Shown in pieces: positions 9,205 through 16,851 of a stretch of DNA of 64,000 nucleotides; position 1 is the stretch's first letter; each line of letters opens with the position of its first letter. The notes beneath the pieces were generated by a model. The model did no database searches. It saw only the letters and a list, made by a program, of their open reading frames with translations, and had not been told where the DNA came from. Both the position numbers and the translations under genes were made by a program. The DNA is from Mycoplana rhizolycopersici (GTDB lineage: Bacteria; Pseudomonadota; Alphaproteobacteria; Rhizobiales; Rhizobiaceae), in the NCBI RefSeq assembly GCF_013378445.1, contig NZ_JABXYK010000007.1, positions 1-64,000 on the forward strand. Reading direction: 5' to 3'.

Positions 9205-10195
9205 CCATCCCTGGCTACTGTTGCTTCTGCCGCTTCCGTTTCTCGTCTGGTGGCTTCTGCCACCCTACCGCGAGCAGACCGCGGCGGTGCGCATCCCCTT
9301 CTTCGAAGACATCACCAAGGCTGCCGGTATCGGCCCGACCGAAGGTTCCGTCGTGCCGCGGGCGAACCTGCTGCAGAAGATCATCGGCCCGATCTGCTGG
9401 GTTCTCGTGGTACTGGCGCTGGCAAGGCCGCAATATGTCGAGCCGCCGATCGAGAAGACCGAGCCTCAACGCGACCTGATGCTGGCGCTCGATCTTTCGC
9501 AGTCGATGGACACGCGTGACTTCCGCGATCCCGAGGGCAATCTGGACGCCCGCGTCGATGCCGTGAAGACGGTGGTCGCCGACTTCATCGAGCGCCGCCC
9601 GAACGATCGACTTGGCCTTGTCGCCTTCGGGGACGCGCCTTACCCGCTCGTGCCCTTCACGATGGACCATGGCACCGTGCGCACCATGCTCGCCGACACG
9701 CTGCCGGGAATGGCCGGGCCGCGAACGGCGCTCGGCGATGCGATCGGCCTTTCGATCAAGATGTTCGAACAGAGCCAGGCACCGGACAAGGTGTTGATCG
9801 TGCTGACGGACGGCAACGATACGGCCAGCAAGATGCCGGCGGACAAGGCCGCGGAGATCGCGAAAGACAATCATGTTCGCATCCATACGGTCGGGATTGG
9901 CGATCCGGCCGCGCGGGGGGAAGAGAAGCTTGATGCGGCTGTTCTGGAGAAAATCGCAACCACGACCGGCGGGCGCTACTTCTTCGGCCAGGACCAGAAG
10001 TCGCTCGCCGACATCTACACGCTGCTCGACGAGATCACGCCGGCCAACCAGAAGACCCTGAGCTGGCGGCCACGCATAGAGCTGTTCCACTATCCGCTCG
10101 GTGCTGCCGTGCTTCTGGTGCTTGCCTATCACGTCGTGATGTGGCTCCTGTCGATCGGTGCGTCCCACCGCCGGGACAGCGGGGCAGGGGCATGA
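9191..10195 (+). CDS. batA: BatA-like von Willebrand A membrane protein
   Basis: 334 residues. There are N-terminal (about 7-23) and second (about 66-78) membrane helices, then a VWA domain with intact MIDAS motif DLSQS at 101-105, and a C-terminal helix near 305-322. The PPYREQTAAVRIPFF start is typical of the aerotolerance-type BatA family. It overlaps the upstream gene by 14 bases and the downstream BatB gene by four (ATGA), so translation is likely coupled. The VWA domain would face the periplasm and bind a divalent-metal-dependent partner. Confidence 0.93.
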   Translation: MYTLDHPWLLLLLPLPFLVWWLLPPYREQTAAVRIPFFEDITKAAGIGPTEGSVVPRANLLQKIIGPICWVLVVLALARPQYVEPPIEKTEPQRDLMLALDLSQSMDTRDFRDPEGNLDARVDAVKTVVADFIERRPNDRLGLVAFGDAPYPLVPFTMDHGTVRTMLADTLPGMAGPRTALGDAIGLSIKMFEQSQAPDKVLIVLTDGNDTASKMPADKAAEIAKDNHVRIHTVGIGDPAARGEEKLDAAVLEKIATTTGGRYFFGQDQKSLADIYTLLDEITPANQKTLSWRPRIELFHYPLGAAVLLVLAYHVVMWLLSIGASHRRDSGAGA

Positions 10196-11760
10196 TCGCC
10201 GAGTTTCACTTCCTGCGGCCTTGGTGGCTTCTGGCAGTAGCGGCAGCGCTCCTTCTGATCTGGCTGCTGGATCGGCAATCGGACATGCGGTCGAGGTGGA
10301 AGAACTTCATCGCTCCAAATCTGCTCGATCATCTTCTGGTCGGCCGCGAACGGGCTAGCGGTCTGCGACCCGTCCACCACATCGCCTTCCTGATCGCATT
10401 GTCAGGGATTGCCGTTGCGGGGCCGACCTGGGAGCGCGAACGCCCGCCCTTCGTGGAGGATACGGCACCGCTGGCGGTGGTGATCGACCTCGGCCCGACG
10501 ATGAACGCCACCGACATCACGCCGACCCGGCTCGAGCGCGCAAAGCTGAAGGTCCAGGACATCATGGCGCGGCGGCAGGGCGCGCGCACGGCGCTGTTTG
10601 CCTATGCCGGCTCTGCGCATATGGCGCTGCCGCTGACCGACGACGCCTCGCTGGTCGCCACCTATCTCGCCGCCCTCTCGCCTGCGGTGATGCCGGTTCC
10701 CGGCAAGGATACCGCGAGTGCCCTGGAAGCCGTCGAGGCAGCACTCGCCGACGAGACGGCCCCCGGCACGATCCTGTTCTTGACAGATGGCGTCGAGCGC
10801 GGTGCCTTCCCCGCCTTCAGTGGCTACAAGGGACGCAACGACCTGATGGTCCTTGGCATCGGTACGCCGGAAGGTGGCCCTGTCAAAATCGGAGACGGCG
10901 AGTATCTGACCGACAGCACGGGTGCGCGCGTTCTGGCGCAATTCGATGTCGACGCCTTGAAGGAACTTCAATCATCGTCCCCCGTACAGGTCGCGACCGT
11001 CACGCTCGATGACGGCGATGTCGACTGGATCGTCCGCCGCATCCAGACTTCGTTCGCGCAGAAGTCCGAGGAGGGGCTGACGCGCTGGCGCGATTTCGGC
11101 TGGTACCTGACCATCCCTGTGGCCTTTCTAACGGCGCTAACCTTCCGCCGCGGGCAGAAGATCCACTGGCTTGGTGCTCTCTTCCTTTTTCTCTCACTTG
11201 GAGGCGCGCCACCGGCGCAGGCTGCCGATTTCGCCGATCTCTGGCTGACACCGGACCAGCAGGGGCGGCGGGCCTTCGACCGCGGCGACTATCAGGCGGC
11301 GGGGGAGCATTTCATTGACCCGGCCTGGCTGGGCGCTGCGCTCTACCGCGCCGGGCGCTATCAGGACGCGATCGATGCGTTCGCGCGATCGACCACGGCC
11401 GAGAGCTACTTCAACCAGGGCAATGCCCTGATGCACCTGGACAAGGCGGATGAAGCAATTGAGGCCTATCAGCAGGCGTTGAAGCAGCGCCCGGAATGGG
11501 AAGAGGCGAAAGCCAACATGGCGCTGGCGGAGCGCCGCAAGAAGCAGAAGGACGACGAAGAAGAGGAGCAGCAGCAGGAGGCTGCGGATCTCTCGCCGGA
11601 CAAGATCCAGTTCGACGACAAGGGCAAGCGCGGCAAGGAGGGCAGGGTCGAAGGTGGTGCGCAATCGGCGGAATTGTGGATGCGCAACATCCAGATCTCG
11701 CCTGCCGATCTCCTGGCGCGCAAGTTCGCAATCGAAGCATCCGGAGCGGCAAAACAGTGA
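10192..11760 (+). CDS. BatB-like VWA protein fused to a TPR domain (BatB-BatC type)
   Basis: 522 residues from the ATG at 10192 (four-base overlap with batA). Two N-terminal helices precede a VWA-like domain. The MIDAS position reads DLGPT (99-103) instead of DxSxS, so both metal-binding serines are missing although the first aspartate and the later LTDG are kept. Further membrane helices lie near 306-342. The C-terminal part from about residue 350 contains TPRs (AFDRGDYQAAGEHF, YFNQGNALMHLDKADEAIEAYQQAL) and a highly charged linker. The fusion of BatB with a BatC-like TPR is known in proteobacteria. The degenerate MIDAS suggests a structural rather than metal-dependent binding role. Confidence 0.9.
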   Translation: MIAEFHFLRPWWLLAVAAALLLIWLLDRQSDMRSRWKNFIAPNLLDHLLVGRERASGLRPVHHIAFLIALSGIAVAGPTWERERPPFVEDTAPLAVVIDLGPTMNATDITPTRLERAKLKVQDIMARRQGARTALFAYAGSAHMALPLTDDASLVATYLAALSPAVMPVPGKDTASALEAVEAALADETAPGTILFLTDGVERGAFPAFSGYKGRNDLMVLGIGTPEGGPVKIGDGEYLTDSTGARVLAQFDVDALKELQSSSPVQVATVTLDDGDVDWIVRRIQTSFAQKSEEGLTRWRDFGWYLTIPVAFLTALTFRRGQKIHWLGALFLFLSLGGAPPAQAADFADLWLTPDQQGRRAFDRGDYQAAGEHFIDPAWLGAALYRAGRYQDAIDAFARSTTAESYFNQGNALMHLDKADEAIEAYQQALKQRPEWEEAKANMALAERRKKQKDDEEEEQQQEAADLSPDKIQFDDKGKRGKEGRVEGGAQSAELWMRNIQISPADLLARKFAIEASGAAKQ

Positions 11761-13133
11761 CCTTTACCCCCTCCTTCTTCGCCCGTCTTCTCGCGCTGCT
11801 GCTTGGGCTGTTCGTGGGGGCGTCCACCAGCCAGGCCGCCGATCCGCTTGCGCGCGCTGCGCTGCAATCAAAGGGGACGCTGTATGTCGGTCAGGAGGTC
11901 CTCGTCGACATCGATGTCCTTGTTCCGAACTATTTCCTGCAGCCGCCGCAGTTCCCGCCGATCGATCTTCCGGGCGCGATCGTGACGCTTCAGGACGGGC
12001 AGGCCCTGAACCTCAACGAGACGATCGAAGGGACCGCATATTCGGGCATTCGACGCACCTATGTCGTCACGCCGCAGCGCGCAGGCGCGTTCGCCCTGCC
12101 GCCGGCTGAAATCCCGTTCGGCTACGCCGCAGTGCCGGGGCAGGTGTCGCAGGGCAGGGTCACAATTCCTCCGCTGCGATTTTCCGTGCAGGCAGCTCCT
12201 GGTGTCGAAGGCGGCCCGGGCGTCGTGGCGGCCAAGGTAAGCGTCACGCAGGAACTCGATCAGGACCCCTCGAAGCTAAGCGCCGGCGACACGCTGGTGC
12301 GGACGATTACCGTCCGGGCCGAGGGCATGCGTGCCATGATGATCCCCGAGCCGGACCTTGTGGCGCCCGACGGCGTGCGCATTTACCACCGGGACCCGTC
12401 GCTCTCTGATGAAACGGACCGCAACGGGCAGGCGGTCGCAGGCATACGCAAGGATGTGGTGAGCTATCTCTTTGCCGATCCCGGCACCTATGTGCTGCAG
12501 GCGATCGAACTGAGCTGGTTCGACCCGGCGACGGAGAAGACGCAATCGGCGGGAACTCCGGAGGTGACTGTGACGGTCGCCCCGGCACTCGCATCGCCGC
12601 CGGCAATCGCGCCGCCCGCCTCGCCATCCGATGAGCCGCCGTTCGACTGGCTCCGCCTGGGCACCGTCGTCGTGGGAGCATTGGCCACCGGTCTCGTTTT
12701 GGCCCTTCTCGCGCGCGGCCTGTCCCGGCTCGAGGCACGGTGGGCCGAGCGCCGGTCACAGCAGCGACAATCGGAGGAAGCCTATTTCCGGCACGTCGTG
12801 GATGCCTGCAACGACGGTTCGGCGGCCGGGATCGGCAAGGCCATCGATGCGTGGTCGCGCAAGGCGGGGATTGCTCCGCTGCAATCCTGGCTCGGGCGCT
12901 TCGCCGACGCGGACACACTGACGGCCTACAATGCCCATCTGCAGGCCATCTATGGAGTTCCGACAGGGCGCGAGCCGCTGGCGACCACAACCGTGCTTTT
13001 GTCCGGCCTTGGCAAGGCTCGGAATGCGTGGCTAGCCGCTGCCGGCAAGAATGGAAAGGCGCACCAGTCACCGGCACTGCCGCCCCTCAATCCGGTGGAG
13101 CATGCCCGGCCGGATGTCGAAACCGTTCAGTAG
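11757..13133 (+). CDS. batD: BatD-like exported membrane protein
   Basis: 458 residues from a GTG that overlaps the BatB stop (GTGA). A signal peptide (ending STSQA, about residue 26) is followed by beta-rich domains of the BatD type (LYVGQEVLVDIDVLVPNYFL, VTPQRAGAFALPPAEIPFGY). A transmembrane helix lies near 300-322, then a cytoplasmic helical tail. It is the last gene of the six-gene moxR operon; a hairpin follows at 13273. Confidence 0.9.
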   Translation: MTFTPSFFARLLALLLGLFVGASTSQAADPLARAALQSKGTLYVGQEVLVDIDVLVPNYFLQPPQFPPIDLPGAIVTLQDGQALNLNETIEGTAYSGIRRTYVVTPQRAGAFALPPAEIPFGYAAVPGQVSQGRVTIPPLRFSVQAAPGVEGGPGVVAAKVSVTQELDQDPSKLSAGDTLVRTITVRAEGMRAMMIPEPDLVAPDGVRIYHRDPSLSDETDRNGQAVAGIRKDVVSYLFADPGTYVLQAIELSWFDPATEKTQSAGTPEVTVTVAPALASPPAIAPPASPSDEPPFDWLRLGTVVVGALATGLVLALLARGLSRLEARWAERRSQQRQSEEAYFRHVVDACNDGSAAGIGKAIDAWSRKAGIAPLQSWLGRFADADTLTAYNAHLQAIYGVPTGREPLATTTVLLSGLGKARNAWLAAAGKNGKAHQSPALPPLNPVEHARPDVETVQ

Positions 13134-13272
13134 CGCTTGAGTTTGCGAGGGGCGATTGACGACGTTGCCGCAGAAACGCAGGCGCGCTCAGCAGTGGTAA
13201 CGAAGTGCAGGCGCATCGCTGACCAGAACCGGAAAGAACGACTGATCGGCGGCGCATTTGGAAGGGGGTTGC

Positions 13273-13298
13273 GGGAAGGCAGGATTGCCCGCCTTCCC
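13273..13298. terminator. Stem-loop between convergent batD and arylsulfatase genes
   Basis: The arms GGGAAGGC and GCCTTCCC enclose ten bases. It lies between the ends of two convergent genes and so could terminate both. There is no long T run on either side, so it is a weak or factor-assisted terminator at best. Confidence 0.5.
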
Positions 13299-13311
13299 AC
13301 CACTTGTCTGA

Positions 13312-14967
13312 TTAGCGCGGAGCCAGACCTTCCAGTTCGTTCAGCCGCTGAAGCGCGGCCTGCTGCTGCAGCCAGGCATAGTTGATGCCGCTGGCATTGA
13401 GCGTGCTGCCCGTCTGGAACGGATACTCATTGAAGTCCGAGAAGAACTCCTTGATCTTCGCTTGTATCGGCACGAGGAGCCACATGTTTCGCCCCAGGAA
13501 TTCCATCGCGCCGCCACCTTCTTCCATGCCGCGCTCGTACGGGTCCATGCGCAGGTTGGTAATCAGCGCCCAGCTAGGCGTCTCGCGTGTTGCCGTTGCG
13601 ATGTTTCCGTGGCTGGCGATGGCGAAGCTCAGCTTCCAGTCATTCCAGCGGATGGCATTAAGGTTGCCGCCCTGGTCGAAGTAGTAGACCGTATCGCGCG
13701 GCGGCTCTTCGGCTTCCCCTTTCAGGAGGCTGGTGAGATCATATCCGTCGAGATGAACCTTGAAGTTCTTGTTCCCGGCCTGGAACCCCTGCTTCATCTG
13801 CTCCTTGAGGTCGGGAATTCCGGCTGCTGCCGCAAACGTCGGCATCCAGTCCATCAGCGTCACCGGCTCGTTGATCTGCGTGCCGGGTTTCACCACGCCC
13901 GGCCACCGCACCATCATCGGGATGCGCATGCCGCCTTCCCATGTCGTGCCCTTCTCGCCATGGAACGGCGTCATCGCACCATCCGGCCACAAGGCCAGCT
14001 CCGCGCCATTGTCGGTCGTGTAGAGCACGATCGTGTCCTCAGCGATGCCGAGATCGTCTAGCTGCTGCAGGAGCTGCCCGACGTGCCCGTCATGCTCGAC
14101 CATCCCGTCGGCATGGATGCCCTTGCCCGTCTTGCCAAGGGAGTCCGGCTTGAGATGCGTGAAGACGTGCATGCGCGTCGCGTTGAACCAGACGAAGAAG
14201 GGCTTGTCGGCCTCATGCTGCCGGCCGATGAAATCCTTGGCTGCGGCCAGGAACTCCTCGTCGACAGTTTCCATGCGCTTGGTGTTCAGCGCGCCGGTGT
14301 CCTCGATCTTGCCGTCGGCGCTTGACTTGATGACGCCGCGCGGACCGAAGTTCTTCCGGAACTCCGGATCCTTCGGATAGAAGTAGCCTTCGGGCTCTTC
14401 CTCCGCGTTAAGATGGTAGAGGTTTCCGAAGAATTCGTCGAAGCCGTGATTGGTCGGCAGATGCTCGTCGCGGTCGCCAAGGTGGTTCTTGCCGAACTGG
14501 CCCGTCGCATAGCCCTTGGATTTCATGACGTCGGCGATGGTGGGCATCCAGTCCTGGATGCCATGCGGATCGCCCGGCATGCCGATCGTCAGCAATCCTG
14601 TGCGGAACGGCTCCTGCCCAAGGATGAACGACGCGCGACCCGCCGTGCAGCTCTGCTGTCCGTATGAATCCGTGAAGATCGCGCCTTCGGCTGCGATCCG
14701 GTCGATGTTCGGCGTGCGGTATCCCATCAGCCCCATCGTATAGGCGCTGATCTGCGGCACGCCGATGTCGTCGCCGAAAATGACGAGAATGTTCGGAGGC
14801 TTCGTGCCGCCGGCGGCCGGCTGTTCCTGCGCCCGGGCCGTGCCCGGGGCACCTGACGCAATGGCTGCAGAGGCAGCCGCGAGCACTGTGCCGCCCAGCA
14901 GCAGATCGCGGCGATTGATGTTCAGCGGACGGTCGGCCTTGGATTTTTCGGCATCTGGAAAGCTCAT
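13312..14967 (-). CDS. Tat-exported arylsulfatase (formylglycine sulfatase family)
   Basis: 551 residues. The N terminus carries a twin-arginine signal (NRRDLLLGG, residues 18-26), with a hydrophobic stretch and cleavage near residue 46. The alkaline-phosphatase-fold features are the metal-binding FGDDIG at 64-69, the sulfatase motif C-T-A-G-R at 107-111 (C107 is the residue converted to formylglycine), TTDNGAE, and GEKGTTWEGGMRIP. The C-x-A-x-R form fits the motif recognised by formylglycine-generating enzyme, but no such enzyme is encoded in this window. It probably hydrolyses sulfate esters in the periplasm. It is divergent from the 409-aa membrane protein gene, with the second 26-bp element between them. 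Confidence 0.93.
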   Translation of the reverse strand: MSFPDAEKSKADRPLNINRRDLLLGGTVLAAASAAIASGAPGTARAQEQPAAGGTKPPNILVIFGDDIGVPQISAYTMGLMGYRTPNIDRIAAEGAIFTDSYGQQSCTAGRASFILGQEPFRTGLLTIGMPGDPHGIQDWMPTIADVMKSKGYATGQFGKNHLGDRDEHLPTNHGFDEFFGNLYHLNAEEEPEGYFYPKDPEFRKNFGPRGVIKSSADGKIEDTGALNTKRMETVDEEFLAAAKDFIGRQHEADKPFFVWFNATRMHVFTHLKPDSLGKTGKGIHADGMVEHDGHVGQLLQQLDDLGIAEDTIVLYTTDNGAELALWPDGAMTPFHGEKGTTWEGGMRIPMMVRWPGVVKPGTQINEPVTLMDWMPTFAAAAGIPDLKEQMKQGFQAGNKNFKVHLDGYDLTSLLKGEAEEPPRDTVYYFDQGGNLNAIRWNDWKLSFAIASHGNIATATRETPSWALITNLRMDPYERGMEEGGGAMEFLGRNMWLLVPIQAKIKEFFSDFNEYPFQTGSTLNASGINYAWLQQQAALQRLNELEGLAPR

Positions 14968-15026
14968 TTTCTGCTCCTCGATCAGCTTGAATGCGTGGAA
15001 AGCCTGGGATTATGCGAGGTTGTCGT

Positions 15027-15047
15027 GAGCCGGCCATCGGCCGGCTC
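15027..15047. promoter_or_regulatory. Perfect inverted repeat upstream of the arylsulfatase gene
   Basis: The arms GAGCCGGCC and GGCCGGCTC are separated by three bases. It lies about 60-80 bases upstream of the sulfatase start, so it could form a stable hairpin in its 5' leader or act as an operator. No T run follows on either strand. Confidence 0.45.
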
Positions 15048-15236
15048 CATCAGCGCAGGAACTTCATGGTTGGACGAAGCGATATCGGGCGTCGTCGACC
15101 GATGGTCCAAAAAGGGAAATGGGAAAGGAACTGATCTCGACAAGTCTCCCTCGTGGCGCTCGCAAGAAATCTTGCGTTCCGTTCTGACAGTGCGGTCGCT
15201 GCCTGGATTGTCGCGGATGTAACTCCCGCCACTCCT

Positions 15237-15278
15237 GCACTCACGGATGGGGTCCCCGCACTCACGGATGGGGTCGCC
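15237..15278 (+). repeat. 21-bp tandem duplication
   Basis: Two adjacent 21-base units beginning GCACTCACGGATGGGGTC, at 15237-15257 and 15258-15278, differing only at the third-last or last-base level. It lies in the intergenic region between sulfatase and membrane-protein genes. It may be a simple slippage duplication or a doubled binding site. Confidence 0.75.
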
Positions 15279-15330
15279 TCCCGCGGCTGTGTGCGACCGG
15301 TACATACTTGCTCAATCACCTAAAACCGAC

Positions 15331-15356
15331 AGGTGCGAACAGGTACGAACATGTTC
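15331..15356. promoter_or_regulatory. 26-bp shared element, copy 2
   Basis: Identical over 26 bases to 6470-6495: two tandem GGTNCGAACA decamers followed by TGTTC, containing the palindrome GAACATGTTC. It lies 101 bases before the start of the rightward membrane-protein gene and 364 bases from the start of the leftward sulfatase gene. No other copy was noticed in the window. Confidence 0.6.
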
Positions 15357-15456
15357 TCCCGGGCGAACGACTTGCGCAGTTCCGTCAGCACGATAGGCTT
15401 TCTCTGCGTCGGCGTTTCGCCCCAAGATCTGCTTCCCCATGGGAGTGACCGAAGCG

Positions 15457-16686
15457 ATGAATGAAGCTCACTCCGAGCCCTCCTCTGACCTGGGACCAAA
15501 AGATCCCCGGACGGCCTCCAACGCGACGGAGCTTGGCGAGTTTCTTGCCTCGCATGGCGGTCCGTTCTTCGAATTGCAGGAGCAACTCAAGTTGTTGCGC
15601 CAAAGTGCGTTGCGTGCCCCCGCGCGTGCTGCGCTATTCGTGGCGCTGGCATGGGGCGTGCCGTTCCTGCTCGGCCTTCCGCGCAGCTTTTCGCTGGACC
15701 ACGGCCGCGGTGCCTATCTGGCCGATCTTGGGGTGTGGGCGAAGTTCTTCATCGGAATCGGCGCTTTTGTTCTCGCCGAGCAGCAAGTGGAACGAGGGCT
15801 ACAGGCAAAATTATCGCAGATGGTCCGCGCACCGATCATTGCGCCGGCGTCCATTCCAGAAGCTGCGGCGATCGTTTCGGCGGCGCTTCGGAAGCGCGAT
15901 TCGCGCGCAGCAGAACTCGTGTGCTTGCTGATGGCGATATTTGCGTCCTGTCTCTCCTATCTCAACTTCCACACGGTCGGTACCTCTTCCTGGGCGGTTG
16001 AACACCTCCCGGCAGGCAACAGGATCTCGGCGGCAGGATGGTGGTCGATATGCTTCAGCCTGCCGCTATTTGTCTTCCTCTTCTTGCGCGGGATCTGGCG
16101 GCATTTCGTATGGGCGCAACTTTTGCGTGGGCTTGCAAGGCTGGACTTGCGCCTGGTCGCTACCCATCCTGACGGCAAGGGCGGGCTGGCCTTTCTTGCG
16201 CAATACCCCAATGCGTATGTTTTCTTTGTTTTCGGGATGAGCTGTGCCGTGGCCGCAGCGGTTGCCAAGAACTTTCTTCACGAAGGCTTGACGATGACCA
16301 CCTTCACCATGGTGATGAGCGGCTGGCTGGCGATCGTTATCAGCTTCTTCGCCTATCCGCTGTCCGCGTTTACGCCTCCGCTTTCCCGCCTCAGGGAAGA
16401 GGGGCTGGCGCTGCTTGGCGCACAGGCCACCCAATACTGCAGGACGGCAGAACGGAAGGCAATCGGGCGAAACGTATTTTCTGATCCCACACCCGAACCT
16501 GACAGTGAGATGTCGGATCCGGCAAAGCATTATGAGGCATCGCGAAAGCTTTCGGTCGTCCTGGTCAGTCGATCAGCAGTGGTTCCGGTTGCCGCGGGTG
16601 CTCTCATCCCATTCGCCGTCGCAGGAGCGACGAAGCTGCCATACAAGGAGGTCGTGTCCGTCCTGAAGAAGCTCCTCCTTCTTTGA
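15457..16686 (+). CDS. Polytopic inner-membrane protein of unknown function
   Basis: 409 residues from the ATG at 15457, which has GGGAG upstream; an in-frame ATG 18 bases earlier lacks a ribosome site. About six membrane helices are visible (around 57-75, 93-108, 154-172, 195-213, 248-268 and 285-306), with a soluble N-terminal segment and a hydrophilic loop before a weakly hydrophobic C terminus. I recognise no catalytic or transport motif. It is transcribed away from the sulfatase gene across the region holding the second 26-bp element, which suggests joint regulation with the envelope block. Confidence 0.8.
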   Translation: MNEAHSEPSSDLGPKDPRTASNATELGEFLASHGGPFFELQEQLKLLRQSALRAPARAALFVALAWGVPFLLGLPRSFSLDHGRGAYLADLGVWAKFFIGIGAFVLAEQQVERGLQAKLSQMVRAPIIAPASIPEAAAIVSAALRKRDSRAAELVCLLMAIFASCLSYLNFHTVGTSSWAVEHLPAGNRISAAGWWSICFSLPLFVFLFLRGIWRHFVWAQLLRGLARLDLRLVATHPDGKGGLAFLAQYPNAYVFFVFGMSCAVAAAVAKNFLHEGLTMTTFTMVMSGWLAIVISFFAYPLSAFTPPLSRLREEGLALLGAQATQYCRTAERKAIGRNVFSDPTPEPDSEMSDPAKHYEASRKLSVVLVSRSAVVPVAAGALIPFAVAGATKLPYKEVVSVLKKLLLL

Positions 16687-16851
16687 TTTGCCCGAGAAAC
16701 TCACGGGCGGGAGCCAATTGGGGACACTGCTTCGGCGCTGGCGATCGCGGCGGCATCAAGCGTTAACCTTCCACTCTGTTAGCGTTTGGAACATCGAACG
16801 AAATCACCATCGATAGCATCTCGAAGGACTGCAAGGATCGGGGAGAGAGCC

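Larger units (their letters stand above)
14968..15456. other. Divergent intergenic region between arylsulfatase and membrane-protein genes
   Basis: 489 bases with no convincing gene. It holds three structured elements listed separately: an inverted repeat at 15027-15047, a 21-bp tandem duplication at 15237-15278 and the second copy of the 26-bp element at 15331-15356. The length and content suggest a regulated divergent promoter region. Confidence 0.6.
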
